Numbered from the stretch's first letter, positions 34,129-43,528 are shown. The stretch is DNA of 64,000 bases from Rhizobium sp. S152 (GCF_030380735.1 NZ_JAUDRZ010000008.1:248001-312000), one strand, 5' to 3'. Numbers and translations: made by a program. Notes: generated by a model from the letters alone, not told the origin.

Positions 34129-35418
34129 ATGGCCCGTCGTCACCGCCATCTGCTGCTTCTCCTTGCCGGTCTTGCCACCGCCCTTCCCGTGGCGGGCAGG
34201 GCGGAAGATCAGGAGAACGTCGAGCCCTACAAGATGCTGAGATCCCTGCAGTTCGTGCAGGACTCGGTGGTGCAGGGCGATCATTCGGCCGGTGAAATGC
34301 AGCGCTTCATGCTGAACACGATAGACCAGCGCTTGCGCACCGTTGATTTCTCCGTTTTCGAGGATGACCGCAACGTCGACGCCGCACTGATCTATGCGAT
34401 GAGCGGCGGCAATCCGCAGACCCTGGAATATCTCGTCTCGCGCGACGTGAACGGCTATTTCGACAATCGCGTTACCGATGTCCTGCGCAAGTATCTGAGC
34501 GGCAAGGGTCTTCTCGTCGCCAAGAGCCTCGTGGAGACGGCGAACGAGTACAAGGACAAGAAGATCGGCCCTTATCTTGCGCTGGTCGGTGGTAATGTCA
34601 CGATCGCCAAGAGCCCGCAGGAAGCGCTTAAGCTTTACGATCAGGCACGCCTCAACGAGCCGGGCACCATCGTCGAGGAGGCGGCGTTGCGCCGCTCGCT
34701 GGCGATCTGCGTCGATACCGGCCTGGTGGACAAGGGGCTCGATTATTCGCAGCGCTATGTGCGCCGCTTCCTCCACTCGCCCTACGCCAGCCAATTCGCC
34801 GATCTCTTCGTAAAGCTGCTGGTCGATCACGATCATCAGGTCAAGCCGGACGACGTCGTCGGCATTCTGAGTTTCATGGACGAAGCGCGCCAACGTGAGG
34901 TTTATCTGCGGATCGCACGCGCCGCCGCTATTGCTGGCAAGGGCGAATTGGCGCGCATGTCGGCGGGACGGGCGCAAGCTTTGTCTGGCGATGCCGGCAA
35001 TGCCTTCGGTGCGCTCGCCGATTTCTATGGCGGCATGGCGGCGATCTCCACCGACAAGGTCGATGCGGCGGCCAAGGACATCAATACGATTGGCGACAAT
35101 GAACTATCACCACGCGACAAGGCGCTCCGCGCCGCCGCGAGGGCCGTTGCCGAGCAGGTTCTACGCGCGCCGGATCCCGCAAGTTTGACGCAAGTATCCG
35201 CCCCTAAATCTAGCGGGCAAGAAATCACTTCTGGCCAGGAAAGTGCCTCGCCGATGGGGGAGGAGGGAGACGATCCTGGTGCGGTGGAAGCGGCATCCGT
35301 GCCCGCTTCCGGTGCGGAGGGGTTGCAGAATGGTGACCCTGCCTTCAGCTCATTTGTAACGTCAAGTCGGTCCCGGTTGGATGAGATCGACGGTCTGTTG
35401 AACAAAGAAAGCAATTGA
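34129..35418 (+). CDS. motC: Periplasmic motor protein MotC
   Basis: A 429-residue secreted protein (signal peptide to about Ala-Gly-Arg-Ala-Glu, residue 26) that binds MotB and is needed for rotation in S. meliloti. The body is helical with a TPR-like feel (Gln-Glu-Ala-Leu-Lys-Leu-Tyr-Asp-Gln-Ala); the last 80 residues are serine/glycine-rich and disordered. It lies between motB and fliK as in other rhizobia; the MotE chaperone is encoded upstream. Confidence 0.92.
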   Translation: MARRHRHLLLLLAGLATALPVAGRAEDQENVEPYKMLRSLQFVQDSVVQGDHSAGEMQRFMLNTIDQRLRTVDFSVFEDDRNVDAALIYAMSGGNPQTLEYLVSRDVNGYFDNRVTDVLRKYLSGKGLLVAKSLVETANEYKDKKIGPYLALVGGNVTIAKSPQEALKLYDQARLNEPGTIVEEAALRRSLAICVDTGLVDKGLDYSQRYVRRFLHSPYASQFADLFVKLLVDHDHQVKPDDVVGILSFMDEARQREVYLRIARAAAIAGKGELARMSAGRAQALSGDAGNAFGALADFYGGMAAISTDKVDAAAKDINTIGDNELSPRDKALRAAARAVAEQVLRAPDPASLTQVSAPKSSGQEITSGQESASPMGEEGDDPGAVEAASVPASGAEGLQNGDPAFSSFVTSSRSRLDEIDGLLNKESN

Positions 35419-35419
35419 T

Positions 35420-36850
35420 ATGATGGACATCAGCGTTTCGGGGGGAGCGTCTGGAGCGGAAGCCGCGGCGGCTGCCAAGGGCGGCCGTCAGGCGGTGAAA
35501 GGCAACGATGCCAGCGGCGGCGGATTTTCCGATGTTCTCGACAAGACCAATGGTGGCGGCGCAGGCGGCAAGAATGCCAATGCTTCCGCCAACGGACAGG
35601 CCGACGGCGTTGCCGAAAACGTTCAACCCGATGCGCAGCATGTGTCGCACAAGCCTGTTGCCAAGCCGGTCATCGATCTCAACGACAGCTCACTGAAAGC
35701 GCAGGCCGAGGCCGGCGCGAATGCGGGCAAGGCTGCGGAAAAGGCACCGGCGGACCACGTCAAGGCGAAACCTGGCAAGAGCAGCAAGACGAATGATGCC
35801 GATGAGATCGGCGACGAGCTTGCCGCGCATGTCGCCAAGGGCGGAAAACCGGGCAAGAACGGCCCCTCCGATGCCGATGATGCTGCTGCGAGCGACGATG
35901 ACGCGGCAAGTGACGTGTTGAGCCTGCTCGTTCAGACACCGGTGGACGGCTCGGCAGGTGCAGCGATGGCGGCTGCCATGAATGGACAGAAGTTCGACGG
36001 CAAGGCGACCTCCGATATCAAGGAGAAGGCGCCGGCTGATGCAAAAACGAAGGACCAGCTCGTCTCGGATGTCGCAAGTTCGCTTTCGACAGCTGATGCT
36101 TCGGGAGACGAGGTCTCCACGCCAGGCACGGAGGAGACGGATAGCATTAGCGGTTCGATCTTCCGGCTGAGCCGTGCGGACGGTCGCGGGCAGTCCATGG
36201 ATGTTCATCTCGGTATCGACCGCGATGCGGCGCAGGAAAGCGGCGGCCGGGCGAATGTGGAGAACGTTTCCATCCTCGATTCCCGCCGTTATATCGGCCT
36301 TGCCGGTGGCACCAACTCGGCAGCGGTCACCGCGGCCATCTCCGGCGATGCCGAATGGGCGCATGCGTTGCAGGCAAGCTCGGCGCTGTCGAACGCGGCT
36401 GAATGGACGAGCACCGGCAAGGTGGTGAACACCCTCAAGATCCAGATGAACCCCATCGAGCTGGGTCTGGTGACGGCAACAATGCGGTTGCAGGGTGATG
36501 CACTCAATATCGATCTGAAGGTCGAGACCGGGGCCGCCTACAGGCAGCTGAAGGAAGACCACAGCAAGATCGTCGAAGTGCTGCGCGCGCAGGGCTACGC
36601 GATCGACAATGTATCGATCAGCATGGCACTCGTCGATCGCTCCGACACGGGCAACCAGGCCGGCGGACAGGGGCAGTCCGCCCAGCAGCAGGCCTTCGCG
36701 CAACAGGGCCAGGGCGGCCAGGCACGCGAACGGCAGTATCAGTCCGGACAAAGTACCGGTGGAGGCTTCGATGGCGCAGGTGAAACGGGTATGGACGGCG
36801 TTGCTGCTGGCACCGCTGGCGGCCGCGGCACTGGTGACGTTTACCTCTGA
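35420..36850 (+). CDS. fliK: Hook-length control protein FliK (formerly MotD)
   Basis: 476 residues. A long low-complexity Ala/Asp/Lys/Gly N-terminal half acts as ruler in the family. A C-terminal Flg_hook domain (about 330-400) contains Leu-Lys-Ile-Gln-Met-Asn-Pro-Ile-Glu-Leu-Gly-Leu-Val and Val-Glu-Thr-Gly-Ala-Ala-Tyr-Arg-Gln-Leu. A Gln/Gly-rich tail closes it. Annotated motD in early rhizobial work. Two adjacent ATGs (35420, 35423) are possible starts. The last 80 bp overlap the next gene. Confidence 0.9.
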   Translation: MMDISVSGGASGAEAAAAAKGGRQAVKGNDASGGGFSDVLDKTNGGGAGGKNANASANGQADGVAENVQPDAQHVSHKPVAKPVIDLNDSSLKAQAEAGANAGKAAEKAPADHVKAKPGKSSKTNDADEIGDELAAHVAKGGKPGKNGPSDADDAAASDDDAASDVLSLLVQTPVDGSAGAAMAAAMNGQKFDGKATSDIKEKAPADAKTKDQLVSDVASSLSTADASGDEVSTPGTEETDSISGSIFRLSRADGRGQSMDVHLGIDRDAAQESGGRANVENVSILDSRRYIGLAGGTNSAAVTAAISGDAEWAHALQASSALSNAAEWTSTGKVVNTLKIQMNPIELGLVTATMRLQGDALNIDLKVETGAAYRQLKEDHSKIVEVLRAQGYAIDNVSISMALVDRSDTGNQAGGQGQSAQQQAFAQQGQGGQARERQYQSGQSTGGGFDGAGETGMDGVAAGTAGGRGTGDVYL

Positions 36851-37355
36851 CGCCGAGGCTTCCAACAGTGCCTGCGAGCAGGAGATCCAGTCGGCCGCAT
36901 TGAAGTACGGCATCCCGGAAGGCATCCTCTATTCCGTCGGCCTGACGGAGACGGGCCGCAAGGGTTCGCTATACCCCTATGCGCTCAATATAGAGGGGAA
37001 GGCCTTCTTTCCGCCCTCTGAGCAGGCTGCCCTGCGCCAGGTCGATGTTGCCAAACGCTCCGGCGCGAAGCTCATCGACATCGGCTGCATGCAGATCAAT
37101 CAGTATTATCACGGCGAGAATTTCCGCTCCATGGAGGATATGTTCGACCCTCGTCGGAATGTCGAATACGCCGCGAAATTCCTGAGCAACCTTCACGACC
37201 GGCACGAGACCTGGACGATGGCGGTAGCCAGATACCACGCCGGACCCAATAATGACCCCGCCCAAAAACAATATGTCTGCCGGGTTATTGCCAATCTGGT
37301 TGCCACCGGCTACGGCAAATGGACTCCCAACGCGAGCAATTTCTGCCGGAATTGA
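36771..37355 (+). CDS. Flagellar lytic transglycosylase (SltF-like)
   Basis: A 194-residue exported SLT-type transglycosylase, probably opening peptidoglycan for the rod. Signal peptide to about residue 30 (Asp-Ala-Glu-Ala-Ser); catalytic Glu60 in Gly-Leu-Thr-Glu-Thr-Gly; then Asp-Ile-Gly-Cys-Met-Gln-Ile-Asn, Asn-Val-Glu-Tyr-Ala-Ala-Lys-Phe-Leu and Ala-Arg-Tyr-His-Ala-Gly, the usual SLT motifs. GGAGG at 36761-36765 fixes the start inside fliK, an 80-bp overlap. The FlgJ protein here lacks a muramidase domain, so this enzyme likely supplies it, as SltF does in Rhodobacter. Confidence 0.88.
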   Translation: MAQVKRVWTALLLAPLAAAALVTFTSDAEASNSACEQEIQSAALKYGIPEGILYSVGLTETGRKGSLYPYALNIEGKAFFPPSEQAALRQVDVAKRSGAKLIDIGCMQINQYYHGENFRSMEDMFDPRRNVEYAAKFLSNLHDRHETWTMAVARYHAGPNNDPAQKQYVCRVIANLVATGYGKWTPNASNFCRN

Positions 37356-37390
37356 TTCAATCAAAGATGGCAAAAATGGAACAAATCGGA

Positions 37391-37444
37391 AATGTGTCAT
37401 AATGTGGCGGAATCCCGTCGCAATGTGGCAAGGCAAGTCACATT
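37391..37444 (+). promoter_or_regulatory. AATGTGNC repeat array upstream of rem
   Basis: AATGTGTC at 37391, AATGTGGC at 37401 and 37422, and an inverted copy GTCACATT at 37437-37444. The direct copies are 10 and 21 bp apart, that is one and two helical turns. It lies in the 282-bp gap 37356-37637. It is a candidate operator, for example for VisNR, which activates rem in S. meliloti. Confidence 0.45.
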
Positions 37445-37529
37445 TTAGGACGTGTTAACTTTTCCACCAGAAAAATAGTGGCGAAAAGCGGAAGACCTAC
37501 TAGATGTAGATCAAATCGCGACCCAATGG

Positions 37530-37544
37530 TTAATCAACTATTAA
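37530..37544 (+). promoter_or_regulatory. CtrA-type box upstream of rem (TTAA-N7-TTAA)
   Basis: TTAA at 37530-37533, seven bases, TTAA at 37541-37544, 93 bp before the rem ATG: an exact match to the CtrA consensus. Confidence 0.6.
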
Positions 37545-37637
37545 TTTCTGCCAGTTAGTTCCTGCAGCTTGTCCCAGAATCGTGCGATTCGTACCCATAG
37601 ATCATCGATGTGCCACAAGTGATTCGGAGGCGGACGA

Positions 37638-38309
37638 ATGATCGTAGTGGTTGATGAGCGTGAGCTCGTGAAGGATGGTTACACTTCCCTTTTTGGTCGA
37701 GAAGGCATTCCTTCGACCGGTTTTGATCCCAGCGAATTTGGCGAATGGGTGCAGACGGCTGCTGATTCCGATATCGCAGCAGTCGAGGCATTCCTTCTCG
37801 GCCAAGGACAGCAGACGTCTGATCTGCCGCGTGCGATTCGCGACAGAACGCAGGCCCCGGTCATCGCGGTTAGCGACCAGCACTCGCTGGAGAACACGCT
37901 GGCGCTGTTTGACTGTGGCGTCGACGATGTCGTCCGCAAGCCGGTACATCCGCGCGAAATCCTCGCACGGGCAGCAGCGATTCGCCGCCGCCTGAAGGCA
38001 ATCTCCAGCCACACTGACATCGGTGGCATCCGCGTATTCTCGGATGGTCGCGATCCGGAGATCCACGGAGAGGTCTTCCCGCTTCCCCGTCGCGAACGCC
38101 GCATCCTGGAATTCCTGATCGCAAATCGCGGTCGGCGCGTGACGAAGACTCAGATTTTCAACGCTATCTACGGCATCTTCGACGAAGAGGTCGAGGAGAA
38201 CGTGGTGGAAAGCCACATCTCCAAGCTGCGCAAGAAGCTGCGCAAGAAGCTCGGTGTCGATCCCGTCGATTCCAAGCGCTTCCTTGGTTACTGCATTGAT
38301 TGGAACTGA
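37638..38309 (+). CDS. rem: OmpR-family flagellar regulator Rem
   Basis: The 223-residue activator of swimming genes in rhizobia, expressed in exponential phase under VisNR. An N-terminal receiver-like domain (1-115) has Val-Val-Asp-Glu-Arg-Glu but no Asp at the usual phosphorylation position (Asp-Ile-Ala-Ala-Val-Glu-Ala-Phe instead), and keeps Arg-Lys-Pro. A C-terminal OmpR winged helix (about 128-223) shows [10 protein letters not shown] and [12 protein letters not shown]. It therefore probably acts without phosphorylation. Transcribed toward flgE. Confidence 0.93.
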   Translation: MIVVVDERELVKDGYTSLFGREGIPSTGFDPSEFGEWVQTAADSDIAAVEAFLLGQGQQTSDLPRAIRDRTQAPVIAVSDQHSLENTLALFDCGVDDVVRKPVHPREILARAAAIRRRLKAISSHTDIGGIRVFSDGRDPEIHGEVFPLPRRERRILEFLIANRGRRVTKTQIFNAIYGIFDEEVEENVVESHISKLRKKLRKKLGVDPVDSKRFLGYCIDWN

Positions 38310-38381
38310 TTTTTAAGCGGGTCTCGTGACCGCATAGTTGGTCTTTCGATTTGTTGCCGGGCCGTTGGGTACAGACAGCTT

Positions 38382-38402
38382 CACGCAAGGCCCACCAAAT
38401 AC
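38382..38402 (+). promoter_or_regulatory. Flagellar promoter-like element before flgE (weaker)
   Basis: CACGCAAG ends at 38389; nine bases on, the second half is ATAC, keeping only the central TA. It lies 33 bp before the flgE ATG, consistent with an operon start after rem. Confidence 0.35.
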
Positions 38403-38435
38403 TCTCAGGTCTAATACAGGAAACGAGGTTTTCAG

Positions 38436-39743
38436 ATGAGCATTTTCGGCAGCATGAAGACGGCTGTATCGGGCATGAACGCACAGGCGAACCGCCTCAG
38501 CACCGTGGCCGACAACATCGCCAACGTAAACACATCGGGCTACAAGTCGGTTTCGACGGCCTTCTCGTCTCTCGTGCTTCCGTCGAGCTCCGGTAACTAC
38601 AACTCCGGCGGCGTTCAGACTACCGTCCGCCAGGCTGTTTCCGCCCAGGGCGACATTTCCTACACGACTTCGAGCTACGATCTGGCGATTTCCGGCGATG
38701 GCTTCTTCATCGTCCAGAGCCCGGATGGCGTTCCTGTCCTGACACGCGCAGGTGATTTTACCAAGGACGACGAAGGCAACCTCGTCAATTCCGCCGGCTT
38801 CAAGCTGATGGGTTATTCCTACGACAGCGGTGCTCCCGCCGTCGTCGTCAACGGTTTCTCCGGCCTTGTTCCGATCAATGTCGCCCAGCAGGGCCTGACT
38901 GCGATCGCGTCGACCACGGGTACCTTCTCCGGTAACCTGAACTCGAACGCGGCTGTCGCCACCGGCAACCTGCCGAGCGACAACGTCACGCCGATGACCA
39001 CCGACACCAAGCAGATCTCGATGGTCGGCTACGACAAGCTCGGCAACACGGTCCAGTACGATTTCTATTTCACCAAGACCGCTGTAACGTCGCCGACGCC
39101 GACAGATGGCTCCGTCGCCAGCACGTGGGAAGTCACCGTCTTCCGTCATGCCGACGCGGCCACCGGCGGCACGACCTCGTTCCCCTACACCGTCGTGGCG
39201 CCTGCTACGACCGCGGTCGTCGGCAGCGGCACGATGGAATTCGACTCAAGCGGCAAGCTGCTCAGCGGTGACTCGCTGACGATCGACGATCCGGTCACCA
39301 CGGGTTCGATCCAAATGGACCTTTCGGGCTTCACGCAGCTCGCTTCCGAATTCGCCGGAAAGGGTACGCCGAACGGCCAGGCTGCAAGCCCGGTCGATAG
39401 CGTGACGATCGACAAGGACGGAACCGTATATGCCAAATATGCCGACGGCACGTCCAAGGCGCTCTACCGCGTTCCGCTGGCAACCGTCGCGAGCCCCGAC
39501 AACATGACGCTGATGAGCGGCAACGTCTACAGTGCCAACGGCTCGTCCGGCGTGACCGTCACCGGTTTCCCACAAACGAACGGCTTCGGCTCCATTCAGT
39601 CGGGCGCCATCGAAAGCTCCAACGTCGATCTCGCCGGCGAATTGACCGAGATGATCGAAGCGCAGCGAAGCTACACCGCCAATTCCAAGGTGTTCCAGAC
39701 GGGATCCGACATCATGGACGTTCTCGTCAACCTCAAGAGATAA
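38436..39743 (+). CDS. flgE: Flagellar hook protein FlgE
   Basis: The 435-residue hook subunit. The N-terminal rod-type motif Ser-Thr-Val-Ala-Asp-Asn-Ile-Ala-Asn-Val-Asn-Thr-Ser-Gly-Tyr-Lys and the C-terminal Glu-Ser-Ser-Asn-Val-Asp-Leu-Ala-Gly-Glu-Leu-Thr-Glu-Met-Ile with Gln-Arg-Ser-Tyr-Thr-Ala-Asn-Ser-Lys-Val are diagnostic. First gene of flgE-flgK-flgL-flaF-flbT-flgD-fliQ. Confidence 0.97.
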   Translation: MSIFGSMKTAVSGMNAQANRLSTVADNIANVNTSGYKSVSTAFSSLVLPSSSGNYNSGGVQTTVRQAVSAQGDISYTTSSYDLAISGDGFFIVQSPDGVPVLTRAGDFTKDDEGNLVNSAGFKLMGYSYDSGAPAVVVNGFSGLVPINVAQQGLTAIASTTGTFSGNLNSNAAVATGNLPSDNVTPMTTDTKQISMVGYDKLGNTVQYDFYFTKTAVTSPTPTDGSVASTWEVTVFRHADAATGGTTSFPYTVVAPATTAVVGSGTMEFDSSGKLLSGDSLTIDDPVTTGSIQMDLSGFTQLASEFAGKGTPNGQAASPVDSVTIDKDGTVYAKYADGTSKALYRVPLATVASPDNMTLMSGNVYSANGSSGVTVTGFPQTNGFGSIQSGAIESSNVDLAGELTEMIEAQRSYTANSKVFQTGSDIMDVLVNLKR

Positions 39744-39762
39744 GTAGGGTAACGGCCTAGCC

Positions 39763-41223
39763 ATGTCGCTCACGTCCGCACTGAACACCGCCCAGAGCAT
39801 ATTCAACAATACCGGCACGCAAAGCAGTGTGGTATCGAACAATATCGCGAACTCCAGCAACAGTGATTACAATCGCCGGCAGGCGATGGTCACGACGTCG
39901 CTGAACGGCTCGCAAGTGGTCAAGATCAGCCGCGCACAGGAAGACGCGCTGCTTCGGCAGTGGCTCAAGGCAAGTGCCCAGGACGCCGGCCAGCAGACGC
40001 TGCTGGGCGGCCTGTCCGACCTGAAATCGATCATGGGCGGTAACGACTACGAAACGTCGCCGGCAACCTATCTCTCGACGTTCCAGCAGAAACTCCAGGC
40101 GTTCCAGACCTCGCCGAGCAGCACGATCGCGGCACAGAGCGCGATCACCGCTGCGCAGGACGTCGCCAACTCGCTCAACACCGCCTCGAAGGCCGTACAG
40201 GCCGAGCGTCAGGCTGCCGACAAGGAAATCGCGACCCAGGTCTCGACGCTGAACACGCTGCTGTCGCAGTTCAAGACCGCCAACGACGCAGTCAAGAGCG
40301 CGACGGCAAATGGCGGCAACCCGGCGGATGCGCTCGATCAGCGCGACAAGCTTCTGAAGCAGATCTCCTCGATCGTCGGCGTCAACGCGGTCGATCGCAG
40401 CAACGGCGACATGGCGCTTTACACGACCGACGGTACGGTCGTTTTCGACACCATTCCGCGTACAGTGACATTCGTTGCGCAGAGCACCTACACCGCGGCC
40501 GTCAAGGGCAACGCTATCTACATCGATGGCGTTGCGCTGCAGTCGGGCCAGGGTGCGACGACGAATGCACAGGGCAGCCTGCAGGCGCTCGTGCAAATCC
40601 GCGACGAGATCGCGCCGAAGCTGCAGTCACAGCTCGATGAGATCGCAAAGACGCTGGTCAAGACTTTCTCGGAAACCGACGGCACGACGACTCAGCCCGG
40701 CCTGTTTACCTGGAACACGCTCGGCGGCCTGACCGGCGACACGCCGACGACGGGCGATGTGATCGATGGAATCTCCACGACGATCACCGTGAACCCGGCT
40801 GTCATCACCAGCCAGGGCGGCGACCCGATGAAGTTGAGGGACGGCACGATCACCGGGCTGACCAACCTCAACCCCGACAACAACAGCGGCTTCTCCGGCA
40901 ACCTCGATGCGCTCTACACGGCGCTCGGTACGGCCCAGACCTTCTCATCCGACGCCGGCATCTCGTCGAACGTCACGCTGCTGGACTACGCATCGAACTC
41001 GATCGGCTGGCTCGAGCAGTACCGCAGCGACGCCACCACCGCGTCGGAAAACACGTCCGCGGCGCTCTCGCGCTCGACCGAAGCATATTCGAATGAAACT
41101 GGCGTCAACCTCGACGAAGAACTGACACTGCTTCTTGATATTGAACAATCCTATAAGGCCGCGACCAAGATCCTCAATTCGATCGACGAAATGATGAAGG
41201 CGCTGCTGGATATAGCGAGCTAA
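39763..41223 (+). CDS. flgK: Hook-filament junction protein FlgK
   Basis: 486 residues. The N-terminus (Val-Ser-Asn-Asn-Ile-Ala-Asn-Ser-Ser-Asn-Ser-Asp-Tyr-Asn-Arg-Arg) and the C-terminal Gly-Val-Asn-Leu-Asp-Glu-Glu-Leu-Thr-Leu-Leu-Leu-Asp-Ile-Glu-Gln-Ser-Tyr-Lys are the FlgK signatures. It lies 19 bp after flgE and 3 bp before flgL. Confidence 0.95.
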   Translation: MSLTSALNTAQSIFNNTGTQSSVVSNNIANSSNSDYNRRQAMVTTSLNGSQVVKISRAQEDALLRQWLKASAQDAGQQTLLGGLSDLKSIMGGNDYETSPATYLSTFQQKLQAFQTSPSSTIAAQSAITAAQDVANSLNTASKAVQAERQAADKEIATQVSTLNTLLSQFKTANDAVKSATANGGNPADALDQRDKLLKQISSIVGVNAVDRSNGDMALYTTDGTVVFDTIPRTVTFVAQSTYTAAVKGNAIYIDGVALQSGQGATTNAQGSLQALVQIRDEIAPKLQSQLDEIAKTLVKTFSETDGTTTQPGLFTWNTLGGLTGDTPTTGDVIDGISTTITVNPAVITSQGGDPMKLRDGTITGLTNLNPDNNSGFSGNLDALYTALGTAQTFSSDAGISSNVTLLDYASNSIGWLEQYRSDATTASENTSAALSRSTEAYSNETGVNLDEELTLLLDIEQSYKAATKILNSIDEMMKALLDIAS

Positions 41224-41226
41224 GCC

Positions 41227-42273
41227 ATGAAAAGTTCATTTATTTCTAGTTCAGCGATTCAGAACGCGATGCGGTTGACGATCCGTCAGTCGCAGCAGCA
41301 GATGGTCAAATCCGCCCTGGAAGCGACGACGGGTGTTTACGCTGATATCGGTGTATCGCTTGGCTCCGGCGCGGCCAAGAGCGTGAACTTTACCGCCGAG
41401 TTGAACCGCATCAAGTCGCTGCAGGGTAGCAATTCCGTCGTCGGCGGGCGCATGGAAGCCTCCCAGCTTGGCCTTGACAGCATGAAAACGGCCGGCGACG
41501 CGCTCGTCTCGAAGTTGACGGCGTTGCAGGGCAGCCAGGACAAGACCAGCATAACCGTCGCCGTTCAGTCGGCAGGCGATGCCTTGGCATCGCTGATGGA
41601 TACGGCGAACTCTCGATATAACGGCGAATACCTGTTCTCCGGCATCAACACCGATGTCCAACCGCTGCAGAACCAGTCGGCCACCGTGACGGCCGACATC
41701 CAGTCCGCGTTGAACACTTACGCGACGGGGCTTGGCAAGGATGTCAGCGATCTCACCGGCGACGAGATGGAGACATTCATCACGGGTACCGTCGAGCCGA
41801 TGTTCTCGGAAGCAAGCTGGACCGACCCGACGACCGGTTGGTCGAGCGCGTCCGACCAGAACATGTCGAGCCGCATCAGCAATTCTGAAGTCATCACCTC
41901 GTCCACCAATGCCAACTCGGAAGGCATGCGTTATTTTGCTCTTGCCGCGGTTACCGTCTCGGCGCTGGCGGGCCAGAACCTGAGCGCCGACGCGCTTGGC
42001 AAGGTCACCTCGATGGCCATCGGCTACTCCGCCCAGGCAACCTCGGGTATCGTGACGCAGGCCAGCCAGCTCGGCCTCTCGCAGGAGCGGCTTGAGAAGG
42101 CCAATGACGCACTCGATGCTCAGACGAGCATCATTCAGAACAAGCTCGTTGATCTGCAGGGAGTCGACCAATCAGAAGCATCGACGTTGGTCAACGCGCT
42201 GCAGACGCAGCTGGAGACAGCCTACACCATCGTATCGAAAATCCAGCAGCTGAGTCTCGTGAATTACCTTTGA
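41227..42273 (+). CDS. flgL: Hook-filament junction protein FlgL
   Basis: A 348-residue flagellin-family junction protein. Flagellin-like N-terminal helices, Ser-Arg-Tyr-Asn-Gly-Glu-Tyr-Leu-Phe-Ser-Gly (about 130-140, the FlgL hallmark) and a C-terminal helix pair ending in Gln-Leu-Ser-Leu-Val-Asn-Tyr-Leu are visible. Next to flgK in the standard order. Confidence 0.95.
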   Translation: MKSSFISSSAIQNAMRLTIRQSQQQMVKSALEATTGVYADIGVSLGSGAAKSVNFTAELNRIKSLQGSNSVVGGRMEASQLGLDSMKTAGDALVSKLTALQGSQDKTSITVAVQSAGDALASLMDTANSRYNGEYLFSGINTDVQPLQNQSATVTADIQSALNTYATGLGKDVSDLTGDEMETFITGTVEPMFSEASWTDPTTGWSSASDQNMSSRISNSEVITSSTNANSEGMRYFALAAVTVSALAGQNLSADALGKVTSMAIGYSAQATSGIVTQASQLGLSQERLEKANDALDAQTSIIQNKLVDLQGVDQSEASTLVNALQTQLETAYTIVSKIQQLSLVNYL

Positions 42274-42309
42274 TGATCAAAGGGATGAAATACAAAGAAG
42301 GATGCATGA

Positions 42310-42657
42310 ATGTATCAGTTCTCTTACGCCGAGGTCATGCAGGACTCGGTCGCCGATGCGAAGGAGCGGGAGCGTCAAGTTCTCGATCGTTCCATCGAGC
42401 TGCTGTCCATCGCGCGGGACAAAGAGAAATACAGCCGGGAAGCCATTGATGCATTGTTTTACACCCGGCGTGTTTGGATAAGTTTCATCGAAGATCTCAA
42501 GCATCCGGACAATCAGCTTGAGATCCAGCTCCGGGCCAATCTCATCTCCATCGCGATCTGGATCTTGAAGGAATGCGATCGGATCAGACGCCGGCAGTCA
42601 ACGAACTATCAAGGCGTCATCGACATTACCACCATCATCAGGGATGGACTGAAATGA
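42310..42657 (+). CDS. flaF: Flagellin synthesis activator FlaF
   Basis: A 115-residue FlaF: [20 protein letters not shown] and Asn-Arg/Leu-like [10 protein letters not shown] match the family. In alphaproteobacteria FlaF and FlbT act in opposite directions on flagellin expression. It overlaps flbT by 4 bp. Confidence 0.92.
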   Translation: MYQFSYAEVMQDSVADAKERERQVLDRSIELLSIARDKEKYSREAIDALFYTRRVWISFIEDLKHPDNQLEIQLRANLISIAIWILKECDRIRRRQSTNYQGVIDITTIIRDGLK

Positions 42658-43103
42658 AAAGCACACTACGCATCTCGCTTAAGGCCGGGGAAAAAATCTT
42701 CATCAATGGTGCGGTTTTGCGCGTCGACCGCAAGGTCGCGCTGGAATTCCTGAATGATGTGACCTTCCTTCTCGAAAACCATGTTCTGCAGCCGGAAGAC
42801 GCGACGACGCCGCTGCGTCAGCTCTACTTCATCGCGCAGATGATCCTGATCAATCCGGAAGGCAAGGATCAGTCGACCGCGATGTTCCGCAAGTCGGTCG
42901 CCATGCTTCTCACCTGCTTCAAGAAGGAAGAAGTGCTGGCCGAACTCAAGCGCATCGACGGCCTGGTTTCGACCGGCCGCGCTTTCGACGCTCTGAAGGC
43001 CATTCGCGGTCTCTACGCGATCGAGGATAACATTCTGAACAATCAGGAAATGCATCCGACGATGGTCGAACAGATTCGCAAGGAGATCGCACCGTGGCGG
43101 TAG
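42654..43103 (+). CDS. flbT: Flagellin translation regulator FlbT
   Basis: A 149-residue FlbT: [13 protein letters not shown] near the start and [11 protein letters not shown] in the middle are family signatures. In Caulobacter FlbT binds the flagellin mRNA leader and promotes its decay. The shared flagellin leaders in this window are possible targets. The ATG at 42654 overlaps the flaF stop; the stop lies inside flgD by 10 bp. Confidence 0.93.
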   Translation: MKSTLRISLKAGEKIFINGAVLRVDRKVALEFLNDVTFLLENHVLQPEDATTPLRQLYFIAQMILINPEGKDQSTAMFRKSVAMLLTCFKKEEVLAELKRIDGLVSTGRAFDALKAIRGLYAIEDNILNNQEMHPTMVEQIRKEIAPWR

Positions 43104-43528
43104 ACGGCGTTTCGAACGTAAACACCAATACAGACACCAGCACGTCGAGCACCAAGAAATCTTCGACGCTGCAGTATGATCAGTTTCTTCAGCTGCTGAT
43201 CGCGCAGATGAAGAACCAGGATCCGACCGATCCGATGGACGCCAGCGAACAGGTTGCCCAGCTGGCGACCTTCTCGCAGGTCGAGCAGACGGTTCAGACC
43301 AACACGAAGCTCGACACGCTGCTGGCAAGCTCCAGCCTGACCCAGGCCGGCGCCTACATCGGCAAGTACATGACAAGCGCCGACGGCAGCGTCGCCGGCA
43401 CGATCGCTTCGGTGAAGGTGTATTCCGACGGAATTATCGCGACGACGAGCGATGGTAAGAGTATTCTCGTTCAGGCGGGAATCACTCTCGCCGATCAGGC
43501 TCCGGCCTCGACCACGACTGGCTCGTAG
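43094..43528 (+). CDS. flgD: Hook cap protein FlgD (short form)
   Basis: 144 residues from a GTG start overlapping flbT by 10 bp. The FlgD N-terminal domain is clear ([25 protein letters not shown]). At 144 residues it is shorter than enteric FlgD (about 230): only one small beta region follows. Confidence 0.93.
   Translation: MAVDGVSNVNTNTDTSTSSTKKSSTLQYDQFLQLLIAQMKNQDPTDPMDASEQVAQLATFSQVEQTVQTNTKLDTLLASSSLTQAGAYIGKYMTSADGSVAGTIASVKVYSDGIIATTSDGKSILVQAGITLADQAPASTTTGS

Noticed and set aside
37480..37510. GGAAGACCTACTAG before rem as another GCAAG-N9-CTAG element
   Set aside because: Spacing between the halves is 5, not 9, and the first half is GGAAG; probably chance.
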